From positions 1 to 9,681 of the forward strand of contig NZSE01000001.1 of NCBI GenBank assembly GCA_002703515.1: a stretch of DNA of 9,681 nucleotides, in the 5' to 3' direction. Within the stretch, counting starts at the first letter, position 1. The number at the start of each line of letters is the position of its first letter. The stretch is from Paracoccaceae bacterium (GTDB lineage Bacteria > Pseudomonadota > Alphaproteobacteria > Rhodobacterales > Rhodobacteraceae). The notes below the pieces were generated by a model. That model was not told where the DNA came from. It saw only the letters and a list, made by a program, of their open reading frames with translations, and did no database searches. The position numbers were made by a program, and so were the translations under genes. Positions 1 through 6,815 of this stretch are shown piece by piece.

Positions 1-207
1 ATGGCCGATGCAGCATATGAAATTTTAAGTAAAGATCCAAAATCTTGTACAGGTAATTTTTTCATTGATGAGGTTGTTTTGAGAAACGCAGGCGAAACTG
101 ATTTTGAAAAATATCGTATTTCAGATAATGAACTAATTAGAGATTTTTTTGTTCCCGATGATGTGGCAAACGAATTACCAACAAAAACAGTTACTATCTA
201 TAAATGA
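1..207 (+). CDS. C-terminal fragment of an HSDL2-like short-chain dehydrogenase/reductase (5' end outside window)
   Basis: The 68 visible residues match the conserved C-terminal tail of the SDR group that includes human HSDL2 and bacterial citronellol/citronellal-dehydrogenase-like enzymes. The tail has the MADAAYEIL stretch, then TGNFFIDEVVL, then TDFEKYRI, and an ending around DFFVPDD. In this group the initial Met belongs to an internal motif, so the ATG at base 1 is almost certainly not the real start and the gene continues upstream. The Rossmann fold and the Ser-Tyr-Lys catalytic residues would lie outside the window. Members are NAD(P)-dependent oxidoreductases usually found among acyl-CoA degradation genes. 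The stop is TGA at 205-207, and the carboxylase gene begins 30 bp later on the same strand, so an operon is likely. Family assignment rests on recognised tail motifs only; the substrate is unknown. Confidence 0.75.
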   Translation: MADAAYEILSKDPKSCTGNFFIDEVVLRNAGETDFEKYRISDNELIRDFFVPDDVANELPTKTVTIYK

Positions 208-237
208 TTTAACGATGTATCTTCTAAAGAGTGTTCT

Positions 238-3200
238 ATGACTATTATAAATTCAGTTTTAATTGCTAATAGAGGCGAAATAGCAATTAGGATTTCTAAG
301 ACCTTAAACGAGATGGGGATAAAGGCTTACGGAATTTATAGTAAGGATGACAGTTCAAGCACACATCTTTCGTATTGTTCTGAAGTATTTGAATTAAACG
401 GTGTGGGGCCTAGTGCGTACCTAAACATTAACGAGATTATTTCAATCGCAAAAAGTAAAAAAATTAAGGCTGTACATCCCGGATATGGTTTTTTAAGTGA
501 AAACCATCTATTTGCTGCCGATTGTATGAAGAATGACATTATTTTTATCGGGCCAAATGAAAAAATATTAAAAAATTTTGGTGATAAAGAAAAAGCAAAA
601 AAATTGGCTCAAAAATTAGGTATTCCTATATGTGCGTCATTGGGGCCAATAAAGAATAACTCTGATATTCAAAATTTTTTTAATGAAATAAAAAAAGATA
701 AAATAATATTAAAAGCAAATTTTGGTGGTGGGGGAAGAGGATCTAGAATAATACACGAAAAAGATGATTTTTCTGAAGTGCTATCTTTAGTAAAGGAGGA
801 AGCAAAGTCATTTTCTGGCTCTAATTTGATTTTTGCGGAAGAAGTAATTGAAGAGGCTAGACATATTGAGGTTCAAATTTTGGGTGATGGACATTCGTGT
901 ATTCACCTCTTCGAACGAGATTGTTCCTTTCAAAGAAATTTTCAAAAATTTATCGAATTTTGTCCTGCACCAAATCTTTCAAGCCAAACTAAAGATAGGC
1001 TATATAATTATGCAATTAGATTGTGTGAAAGTGTTTCTTACAAAGGGTTGGGTACAGTTGAATTTTTGGTCGACAAAAATGAAAAAATTTATTTTATGGA
1101 AGTTAATCCAAGAGTGCAGGTAGAACATACTATCACAGAAGAATTTACTGGAATTGATCTTATACGATCCCAAATCAGCGTTTTTAATGGAAAATCTCTA
1201 AGGGATCAGAATATCAAAGAGGGTATTGTTTTAGGAAAGCGTGCCTCAATACAAGCTAGGCTTAATATGGAAAGCTATGATAAAAAAAACCAACTTATTC
1301 CGACAACTGGAACTATAAAAGAGTATGATATTGTATCCGGTCCTGGAATACGGATTGATGGTGCAGGAAGAGTTGGATTTGAAAATAATGGCCTCTATGA
1401 CTCTTTGCTTGCTAAAGTTATTGCTACTAGTGAATATGGTTTGGATGAAGCTGTGAGAAAGCTAGATTTTACTTTGAGAATGTCCAGTATATCGGGAGTA
1501 GAGACAAATAAAAATTTAATCAGCGAAATATTGCGCCAGGAACTCCCTCAAACCGGGTTGGTAAACATTTCTACAATTGATAACAATATCGAAGTTTATC
1601 TTCAAAAACTAACTAGAGGCTCCCAAAAAACAGTTAAAGAGGATAATAAATATGAAGTTCCTAACAAACCTCTAATAGATAGCGCTTTAACAGAAAACAC
1701 AATTCAATCTGAGCTTGTTGGTACAGTAATAGACATAAAAGTGGTGCCTAATAAAAATGTTAAGCGAGGAGACACTGTCCTAGTTCAGGAATCTATGAAA
1801 ATGCATCACCCTATTAAAGCCTTTGATAATGGATATATCTCGAACTTTTTTGTAGATATTGGAGATACCGTTTCAACAGGATCACCTCTTTTTGAATTCA
1901 TTCCTGATAAGAAGAATAGCCAAAAACTGCTAGAGAAAGACCAATCAAAAAAGTCAAAAAAAATGAGAAGTGATCTTCTTGATCTTATGGAAAGAAGAAA
2001 ACTTACAATGGATAAAAGTAGGTCTACAGCGGTTAAAAAAAGAAAAAAAATTGGGAAAAGAACTGCTAGAGAAAATATCAAGTCTTTAATTGATAACAAT
2101 GAGTTTTTTGAGTACGGAGATCTGGTCTATGCAGCGCAACGATCAAGAAGATCGCTTGATGACCTGATAAAAAATACCCCTGCTGATGGGTTAATTACAG
2201 GTTTAAGCTATGTTAACTCTGATATATTTGACAAAGAAAAAACTAAGACTGCAATTATGCACTATGACTATATGGTTCTAGCAGGAACGCAGGGTGTAAA
2301 TAATCATAAAAAGCTAGATAGAATGATTGATGTTATTAAAGGTTTAAAAGTTCCTTTAATATTTTTTTGCGAAGGGGGAGGAGGTAGACCAGGAGATGTC
2401 GATGCGGGAGATCAAAATATTGCTGGTTTAAATATTCCTTCTTTTCATGATTTTGCACGTCTATCTGGAGAAGTGCCGTTAGTAGGAATTGGTTCAGGAA
2501 GACTTTTCGCGGGTAATGCTGCTTTATTGGGTTGTTGTGATGTAATAATCGGTACAAGAGATCTTAATCTCGGTATGGGAGGTCCAGCAATGATCGAGGG
2601 AGGAGGATTGGGCGTATACAAACCTGAAGAGGTTGGTCCAACTAGTGTTCAATATCCCAATGGAGTAATCGATATTTTAGTTGATAAGGAGGATGATGCT
2701 GTCGTAATAGCAAAAAAATATTTGTCATATTTTCAGGGAACCCTAGGATCTTGGGAAGCTCCTAAAGTAGAAAATTTGAGACATGTTATTCCTGAAAACA
2801 GGCTAGAGGTTTATGACATTCGTGAGGTCATTGATAATATAGCTGATATAGGCTCTGTATTGGAAATAAAGGCTGGTTTTGCAAAGGGAATGTTCACGGG
2901 ATTCATAAGAGTGAAAGGAAAGCCATTGGGTTTAATTGCAAATAATCCACTATTCTTAGCTGGCGCGATAGATAGTGATGGAGCAGATAAGGCCTCTAGA
3001 TTTATAAAAATATGTGAAAACTATAATATTCCTATATTAAGTCTTTGTGATACGCCTGGCATGATGGTAGGTCCAGAAATTGAAGAGACAGGCCTTGTAC
3101 GCCATTGTTGCCGTTTATTTTTAGCAGGAGCTAATGTAACGGTGCCAATGATGACCATTGTCTTAAGAAAAGCTTATGGCCTTGGAGCACAAGCTATGGC

Positions 3201-3522
3201 TGGAGGTAGTTTTATGGCACCACAATTTGTTGTGGGATGGCCAACTGCTGAGATTGGAGCTATGGGTTTGGAAGGCGCTGTTAAGTTAGGGTATAGGAAA
3301 GAACTAGAAGCAGAAAGTAATGAAGAGAAGAAGGAAAAGCTTTTTAAAAAATTGGTTGATGATCTCTATGAAAAAGGAAAGGCGATTAATGCCGCAAGCT
3401 TGTTAGAATTTGATACAGTTCTAGACCCGATAGAATCCCGTGATTGGATATCTATGGTAGTAGAAAGTCCTATTGACAATGCTGTAAAAATTTCAAAAAA
3501 CAGATACATAGATTCCTGGTAA
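238..3522 (+). CDS. Single-chain biotin-dependent acyl-CoA carboxylase (BC-BCCP-CT fusion)
   Basis: This 1094-residue protein carries all functions of a biotin carboxylase in one chain. The biotin carboxylase domain spans about 1-440. It shows LIANRGEIAIRI at the N-terminus, HPGYGFLSEN (80-89), the ATP loop with K159 and GGGGRG (163-168), and the catalytic segment E288-x-N290-x-R292-x-Q294-V-E296, numbered as in E. coli AccC. R341 probably corresponds to E. coli R338. The biotinyl domain spans about 488-556, with ESMKM and predicted biotinyl-lysine K521. A Lys-rich linker leads into a carboxyltransferase (about 570-1094) with RTARENI (608-614), EGGGGRPGD (712-720), DTPGMMVG (938-945) and FDTVLDP near the end. 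The enzyme would carboxylate an acyl-CoA using ATP and bicarbonate in the cytoplasm. Length and motifs fit the homomeric family that includes the mycobacterial long-chain acyl-CoA carboxylase and proteins often called 'acetyl-CoA carboxylase family'. The exact acyl-CoA (acetyl, propionyl, longer or branched) is not deducible. The ATG start is supported by the canonical N-terminus; the ribosome site (AAAGAG) is weak. Confidence 0.95.
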   Translation: MTIINSVLIANRGEIAIRISKTLNEMGIKAYGIYSKDDSSSTHLSYCSEVFELNGVGPSAYLNINEIISIAKSKKIKAVHPGYGFLSENHLFAADCMKNDIIFIGPNEKILKNFGDKEKAKKLAQKLGIPICASLGPIKNNSDIQNFFNEIKKDKIILKANFGGGGRGSRIIHEKDDFSEVLSLVKEEAKSFSGSNLIFAEEVIEEARHIEVQILGDGHSCIHLFERDCSFQRNFQKFIEFCPAPNLSSQTKDRLYNYAIRLCESVSYKGLGTVEFLVDKNEKIYFMEVNPRVQVEHTITEEFTGIDLIRSQISVFNGKSLRDQNIKEGIVLGKRASIQARLNMESYDKKNQLIPTTGTIKEYDIVSGPGIRIDGAGRVGFENNGLYDSLLAKVIATSEYGLDEAVRKLDFTLRMSSISGVETNKNLISEILRQELPQTGLVNISTIDNNIEVYLQKLTRGSQKTVKEDNKYEVPNKPLIDSALTENTIQSELVGTVIDIKVVPNKNVKRGDTVLVQESMKMHHPIKAFDNGYISNFFVDIGDTVSTGSPLFEFIPDKKNSQKLLEKDQSKKSKKMRSDLLDLMERRKLTMDKSRSTAVKKRKKIGKRTARENIKSLIDNNEFFEYGDLVYAAQRSRRSLDDLIKNTPADGLITGLSYVNSDIFDKEKTKTAIMHYDYMVLAGTQGVNNHKKLDRMIDVIKGLKVPLIFFCEGGGGRPGDVDAGDQNIAGLNIPSFHDFARLSGEVPLVGIGSGRLFAGNAALLGCCDVIIGTRDLNLGMGGPAMIEGGGLGVYKPEEVGPTSVQYPNGVIDILVDKEDDAVVIAKKYLSYFQGTLGSWEAPKVENLRHVIPENRLEVYDIREVIDNIADIGSVLEIKAGFAKGMFTGFIRVKGKPLGLIANNPLFLAGAIDSDGADKASRFIKICENYNIPILSLCDTPGMMVGPEIEETGLVRHCCRLFLAGANVTVPMMTIVLRKAYGLGAQAMAGGSFMAPQFVVGWPTAEIGAMGLEGAVKLGYRKELEAESNEEKKEKLFKKLVDDLYEKGKAINAASLLEFDTVLDPIESRDWISMVVESPIDNAVKISKNRYIDSW

Positions 3523-3553
3523 TTAAGGTTGCACATATAGGAAAAAGAAAAAA

Positions 3554-4603
3554 ATGAGCAGAAATGATCAAGAATTAATAGCTCCTTTGGAAAAACATAA
3601 GTTCAATACCGATAATCTCAAAACTTGGATGGAGTCTAATGACATAGAGAGTAAGGGATTGAAAGTACAGCAGTTTCAAGGAGGAATGTCTAACCCAACG
3701 TTTTTTCTTGAGAGTGAAAACAATAAATACGTCTTAAGGAAAAAGCCTCCAGGAAAACTGTTGCCAAAGGCACATGCCGTTGACAGAGAATTTAAAGTAA
3801 TGGACGCTCTTGGAAAAATAGATTTCCCTGTGCCTAAAATGCTTGGTTTTTGTGATAACCAGGACGTCATAGGTACTGAGTTTTTTATAATGGATTATAT
3901 AGACGGCAGAATAATTACAACTCCAGAAATAAATGGATTCTCAAAAAGCGAAAGAAATACCATCTGCGTATCTTTAGCTGAGACGCTAGCAAAGCTGCAC
4001 AAAGTAGATTACAGATCTATTGGTCTCGAATCTTTTGGGAGACCAGAAGGTTATATTCAGCGTCAAATAAAATTATGGTCTGATCAATTCCAAAGATCAA
4101 AGGAAGATATTACCGTAGAGGCTAACTTCGAAGAAATGGATTTACTTAGTATATGGCTTAAAGAAAACTCTCTCATAGAAGATGAATTTGCTATTGCCCA
4201 CGGTGACTACCGATTAGGTAATACAATAATTGATAAAAATAACTCAACAGTGATTGGAGTGCTTGATTGGGAATTATCTACATTGGGGCACCCTTTAGCT
4301 GACCTGGGTTATTATTGTATTCCTTACAGATATGGGTTTGATGCTTTAAATCTAAAACAATTGGGTATACCTTCTGAAAATGAATTTCTTGAGTTATATA
4401 TGAAGTTTTCAGGTAGAAGCTCAATTCCAAATTGGCCTCTGTTTTTATCATTCGCTCTTTTTCGTAGCGCAGCGATTATTTTTGGTGTCGCTGCTAGAAC
4501 CCTACTAGGAAATGTTAGCTCAGAGAGCTCTAATGTCTATGAGCAAATAAAAAGAGCAGAGGATATGGCTCGAATTGGCTATGATATCTGTTCCAACTCT
4601 TAA
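3554..4603 (+). CDS. ACAD10/ACAD11-like phosphotransferase (APH fold), putative hydroxyacyl-CoA kinase
   Basis: This 349-residue protein has the aminoglycoside-phosphotransferase (protein-kinase-like) fold and the signature of the ACAD10/11-type subgroup. Visible elements are the glycine-rich entry GGMSNPTF (about residues 44-51), the ATP-site strand YVLRKKPPG (59-67), the helix glutamate E79 in VDRE, the catalytic loop HGDYRLGN (216-223, base D218 and metal-binding N223), and the metal-binding LDWE (D238) followed by STLGHPLADLGYY with D250. Length is normal and no catalytic residue is missing. Known relatives are the kinase domains of ACAD10/11 and bacterial LvaA. These phosphorylate 4-hydroxyacyl-CoAs so that the hydroxyl can be eliminated before beta-oxidation. 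By inference this protein acts on a hydroxyacyl-CoA and not on an antibiotic. It lies 31 bp after the carboxylase on the same strand, probably co-transcribed. A purine-rich AGGAAAAAG stretch precedes the ATG. The family is secure; the substrate is not. Confidence 0.9.
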   Translation: MSRNDQELIAPLEKHKFNTDNLKTWMESNDIESKGLKVQQFQGGMSNPTFFLESENNKYVLRKKPPGKLLPKAHAVDREFKVMDALGKIDFPVPKMLGFCDNQDVIGTEFFIMDYIDGRIITTPEINGFSKSERNTICVSLAETLAKLHKVDYRSIGLESFGRPEGYIQRQIKLWSDQFQRSKEDITVEANFEEMDLLSIWLKENSLIEDEFAIAHGDYRLGNTIIDKNNSTVIGVLDWELSTLGHPLADLGYYCIPYRYGFDALNLKQLGIPSENEFLELYMKFSGRSSIPNWPLFLSFALFRSAAIIFGVAARTLLGNVSSESSNVYEQIKRAEDMARIGYDICSNS

Positions 4604-4616
4604 ATAGTTTTGTAAC

Positions 4617-5807
4617 TCAAAGTGGTGGCCAACAAGTTTGGGGTAGGTTGTTATCTCTTTGATATAGGCCTATTGCCCGCCTTGTTTTGTGACCAATAAG
4701 ACCGTCAACGCCACCTGTATCATATTTTTTTGATAGCTTTTCTTGTAGGCCTATTATTTCATTTTTTGTAAATTTTTTGGTTGTTTTCCAATTTTTAAAG
4801 AAATCGTGGTTGTTATATTTAATTTTGTCTGCGATGAATCCAACTGATAAAGCATATAAATCAGAGTTATTGTATTCTTTAAGTACATAAAAGTTCTTAC
4901 TTACTAAATAAATAGGGCCATATATACCTGCCGGAAACATTAGGCTGTATGACTCATTTAGACCATCTTGAGGAAATTCTTTTCCTTTAAATCTTGATGC
5001 TCCAAGCTTTTTCCACTGGCTCAAACTTCTTGAATGATCTGGTCCCTCTAAGTAACAACTAATGCTCTTTGATAGTCGAACTTCGTAGCCCCATTCTAAA
5101 TTATTATTCCATCCAAACTGATTTAAATAGTTTGCAATGGACGCCAATGTGTCAGATTGGCTTCTCCATATGTCTATATTTCCATTATCATCGTAATCTA
5201 CTGCGTATTTAACAAGAGTAGAAGGTAGAAACTGAGGTTGCCCGAGAGCGCCCGCTTTTGAAGCCTTTAGTTCTTTAATGTTAATTTTATTTACTATTGC
5301 AAAATCAATAAGATAAAGAAGTTCATTCAAGTAAAATTGTCTATTTTTTGATGAAAAACTGAGTAAAGAAAGTACTTGCAACCCGTCTAGTCTTGGCATA
5401 ACTCTTCCAAAGAATGTTTCGTTGGCCCATATTGCAAGTAAAAAATGTCTATCTACTTTGTATATTTTTTCGATATTTTCTAATATTTTTTGTAGGCTTC
5501 TCACATTTTCTTTTCCTACTTTAGTTTTATCTAAAATTAGTTTTTTGTTGAAATACTTAGCGGGTTCAGAAAACTCAGCTTGCTCATTTTCATTTAGTAT
5601 TTTCTTTAATTTTATTACCGAGCCTAATTTGTCTTTAAGATGAGTATCAATTTCATCAATAATTTTGTGATTATTAAATTTATCATTGAGCTTTGGTAAC
5701 AAAAACTTATCTAGCCAATATTCATATACTTTTGTACTCTGCGAAAAAATAGGTAAGGGTAAGGATATTAATAGTAGCGACAAAATAATTTTGAAAATGT
5801 TTTTCAA
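4617..5807 (-). CDS. Secreted MltB-family lytic murein transglycosylase with C-terminal peptidoglycan-binding domain
   Basis: This 396-residue periplasmic enzyme is predicted to cleave the MurNAc-GlcNAc bond of peptidoglycan, forming 1,6-anhydro-muropeptides. A signal peptide (residues 1 to about 23: K-N-I-F-K, a hydrophobic core, then IFSQS) has no lipobox cysteine, so the protein should be soluble in the periplasm, unlike the E. coli MltB lipoprotein. The catalytic domain (about 28-335) shows LLAIWANETFFG with the probable catalytic E130, the SLT motif SKAGALGQPQFLPS (183-196), YDDNGNIDIW (205-214) and SIANYLNQFGW (223-233). A short PG_binding_1-type domain follows (about 346-390: LQEKL, GGVDGLIGHKTRRAIGLYQ). 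The start is TTG at 5807-5805, overlapping the upstream SDR stop (TTGA). A stop codon lies four codons upstream in frame and the signal peptide begins here, so TTG is the best choice. No Shine-Dalgarno is evident; translational coupling is likely. The C-terminus seems a little short for the family. Confidence 0.92.
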   Translation of the reverse strand: MKNIFKIILSLLLISLPLPIFSQSTKVYEYWLDKFLLPKLNDKFNNHKIIDEIDTHLKDKLGSVIKLKKILNENEQAEFSEPAKYFNKKLILDKTKVGKENVRSLQKILENIEKIYKVDRHFLLAIWANETFFGRVMPRLDGLQVLSLLSFSSKNRQFYLNELLYLIDFAIVNKINIKELKASKAGALGQPQFLPSTLVKYAVDYDDNGNIDIWRSQSDTLASIANYLNQFGWNNNLEWGYEVRLSKSISCYLEGPDHSRSLSQWKKLGASRFKGKEFPQDGLNESYSLMFPAGIYGPIYLVSKNFYVLKEYNNSDLYALSVGFIADKIKYNNHDFFKNWKTTKKFTKNEIIGLQEKLSKKYDTGGVDGLIGHKTRRAIGLYQRDNNLPQTCWPPL

Positions 5808-6646
5808 GATGACAATCTATTTATAATTTCATTGCTTTCTTGCCATAATCGATCTGCAACATCCCAGTTTAGCGCTTCTTTTGAGGGTTTTGTTTCACTT
5901 TTGTTTGCAAAATACCTACCAGAGAGGTCTTGTACGGTCTTGTTGGTTGCTAAATAAATAAGAGTATCTGCGCCCTCCTCAGGAGATATGCCTTTATATT
6001 TTAGAACTAATTTAACTATAAACTGTAAAATTCCTTTCTGATCTTGAGCAATATTCGTTTTAACAATTCCAGGGTGTACACAATTTACAGAAATATTTTT
6101 ATTTTCAAGTTTTTTTGATAGTCTCAGTGTAAATAATAAATTACACAATTTTGATCTTGAATAACGCTCGTACCAACTTCTTGAATTGCTACTGTCCAAA
6201 TCATTGAAATCCAAGACTGCACGTTGATGAGCACTGCTCCCTACGTTTATTATTCTGCTACCTGAATGCATCAAATTTTTTTCGAGAAAACTATTTGTAA
6301 GATAAAAGGGACCTAGATGGTTCGTTGCAAAGACTTTTTCAATTCCCATGCTATTAAAAGATTTTTTAAACAAAATAGTTCCTGCATTATTGATTAGGCA
6401 ATGTATTTTTATTTTAGAGTTGCTAATAGCATTCACAGTTTCATCGATTTCAGAAGGCTCAGATAAATCACATTTCAAGAAAGTTATCTTTTCGTTGTCA
6501 TAAAATGTTTTAAGTTCATGTTTTACGGCGTCTAATTTTTTTTTATTTCGATAGGTAACAAAAAGACGGTGTTTCATAGCTAATAAGGATTTTGCTGCTG
6601 ATAGCCCAATTCCATCAGTTCCTCCCGTAAGAAATATATTTTGCAC
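5804..6646 (-). CDS. Retinol-dehydrogenase-like short-chain dehydrogenase/reductase
   Basis: This 280-residue classical SDR resembles the RDH11-14/WW-domain-oxidoreductase-like group. The cofactor-binding TGGTDGIG is at residues 7-14 and TYRN at 31-34 follows the second strand; an Arg here often favours NADP(H). CDLSE (59-63), NNAG (86-89) and N109 in ATNHLGPF are also present. The catalytic residues are Ser in NVGSSAH (137 or 138), Y162 and K166 in YSRSK, followed by NCVHPGIVKT (188-197). All catalytic residues are present and the length is normal. It is a cytoplasmic NAD(P)-dependent oxidoreductase acting on an alcohol/carbonyl pair; the substrate is unknown and 'retinol' should not be taken literally. 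The start is GTG at 6646-6644, chosen because the glycine-rich motif begins six residues later and a strong AAGGGAAG ribosome site lies just upstream. It is the first gene of a two-gene operon with the transglycosylase, sharing a 4-bp stop/start overlap. Confidence 0.92.
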   Translation of the reverse strand: MQNIFLTGGTDGIGLSAAKSLLAMKHRLFVTYRNKKKLDAVKHELKTFYDNEKITFLKCDLSEPSEIDETVNAISNSKIKIHCLINNAGTILFKKSFNSMGIEKVFATNHLGPFYLTNSFLEKNLMHSGSRIINVGSSAHQRAVLDFNDLDSSNSRSWYERYSRSKLCNLLFTLRLSKKLENKNISVNCVHPGIVKTNIAQDQKGILQFIVKLVLKYKGISPEEGADTLIYLATNKTVQDLSGRYFANKSETKPSKEALNWDVADRLWQESNEIINRLSS

Positions 6647-6650
6647 AAAT

Positions 6651-6658
6651 CTTCCCTT
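6651..6658 (-). promoter_or_regulatory. Shine-Dalgarno site supporting the GTG start of the SDR
   Basis: On the minus strand AAGGGAAG stands a few bases before the GTG at 6646-6644, with about six bases between the AAGGGA core and the start codon. This good spacing and purine core decide in favour of GTG as the initiation codon. Confidence 0.7.
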
Positions 6659-6706
6659 AAAAAAACTTCAATCCAATCAATAGCTTTCTTTTAAGCAATA
6701 AGCAGC

Positions 6707-6735
6707 ATTATAGCTCTTCAATGTTCAAATGATAA
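6707..6735 (-). promoter_or_regulatory. Sigma-70-like promoter for the SDR-transglycosylase operon
   Basis: Reading the minus strand, -35 TTATCA (6735-6730, 4 of 6 consensus bases) is followed by a 17-bp spacer and a perfect TATAAT -10 box (6712-6707). Transcription would start near 6700, giving a leader of about 55 nt before the GTG start, with the Shine-Dalgarno inside it. A perfect -10 with optimal spacing is unlikely by chance in exactly this position, although the DNA is AT-rich. Confidence 0.6.
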
Positions 6736-6749
6736 TAAGAGCATTTATT

Positions 6750-6762
6750 TTACGCAACGTAA
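6750..6762. promoter_or_regulatory. Perfect inverted repeat, candidate operator
   Basis: TTACG-CAA-CGTAA is a perfect 5-bp dyad with a 3-bp centre. It lies about 15 bp upstream of the SDR -35 box and about 55 bp before the RND start codon. Short dyads of this type are typical of TetR- or MerR-family operators and the location suits a regulator of one or both divergent operons. No regulator gene is present in the window, and a single copy cannot exclude chance. Confidence 0.3.
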
Positions 6763-6804
6763 GCCTTGTAATATTGAACGCAATGCATTAGTTCACTTAA
6801 AATT

Positions 6805-6810
6805 AGGAGA
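6805..6810 (+). promoter_or_regulatory. Shine-Dalgarno site of the RND exporter
   Basis: AGGAGA lies five bases before the ATG at 6816. This near-ideal site and spacing fix the start of the exporter. Confidence 0.8.
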
Positions 6811-6815
6811 ACTTT

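Larger units (their letters stand above)
6647..6815. other. Divergent intergenic region between the SDR operon and the RND exporter
   Basis: This 169-bp stretch separates two divergently transcribed operons and is the only sizeable non-coding DNA in the window. It holds the minus-strand promoter and ribosome site of the SDR, a perfect 13-bp inverted repeat (6750-6762), and the RND ribosome site. A looser dyad (AAATG at 6727-6731, CATTT at 6742-6746) overlaps the SDR -35 region and may be chance. I see no convincing sigma-70 promoter for the RND direction, no riboswitch-like structure and no small gene. Confidence 0.6.

Noticed and set aside
1..3. ATG at base 1 as a true start giving a 68-residue protein
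   Set aside because: The M-A-D-A-A-Y stretch is an internal conserved segment near the C-terminus of HSDL2-like SDRs, so the gene is cut by the window edge.
848..1123. Plus-strand open frame of 91 codons in another frame of the carboxylase gene
   Set aside because: It overlaps the conserved ATP-grasp coding sequence and has no recognisable protein motif; it is a shadow frame.
1806..2099. Minus-strand open frame of 97 codons inside the carboxylase gene
   Set aside because: It is antisense to the Lys-rich linker, which yields Phe/Leu/Ser-rich translations by base composition. It has no family resemblance or independent signals.
3554..4603. Aminoglycoside resistance gene
   Set aside because: The fold is APH-like, but the LRKKPPG and DWELSTLGHPLADLGYY motifs match the ACAD10/11-type metabolic kinases, and the neighbours are acyl-CoA enzymes.
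4620..4665. Possible terminator hairpin at the convergent junction (CCAA/TTGG)
   Set aside because: Only a 4-bp stem inside the transglycosylase coding sequence, without a following T-run.
6776..6794. GAAC...GTTC and AATGCATT palindromes before the RND gene
   Set aside because: The two dyads do not share a centre and are short enough to be chance in AT-rich DNA.
6774..6803. TTGAAC / TAAAAT with an 18-bp spacer as the promoter of the RND gene
   Set aside because: The implied transcription start (about 6810) would fall in or after the AGGAGA ribosome site, leaving no usable leader. The real promoter is probably farther upstream or not sigma-70-like.
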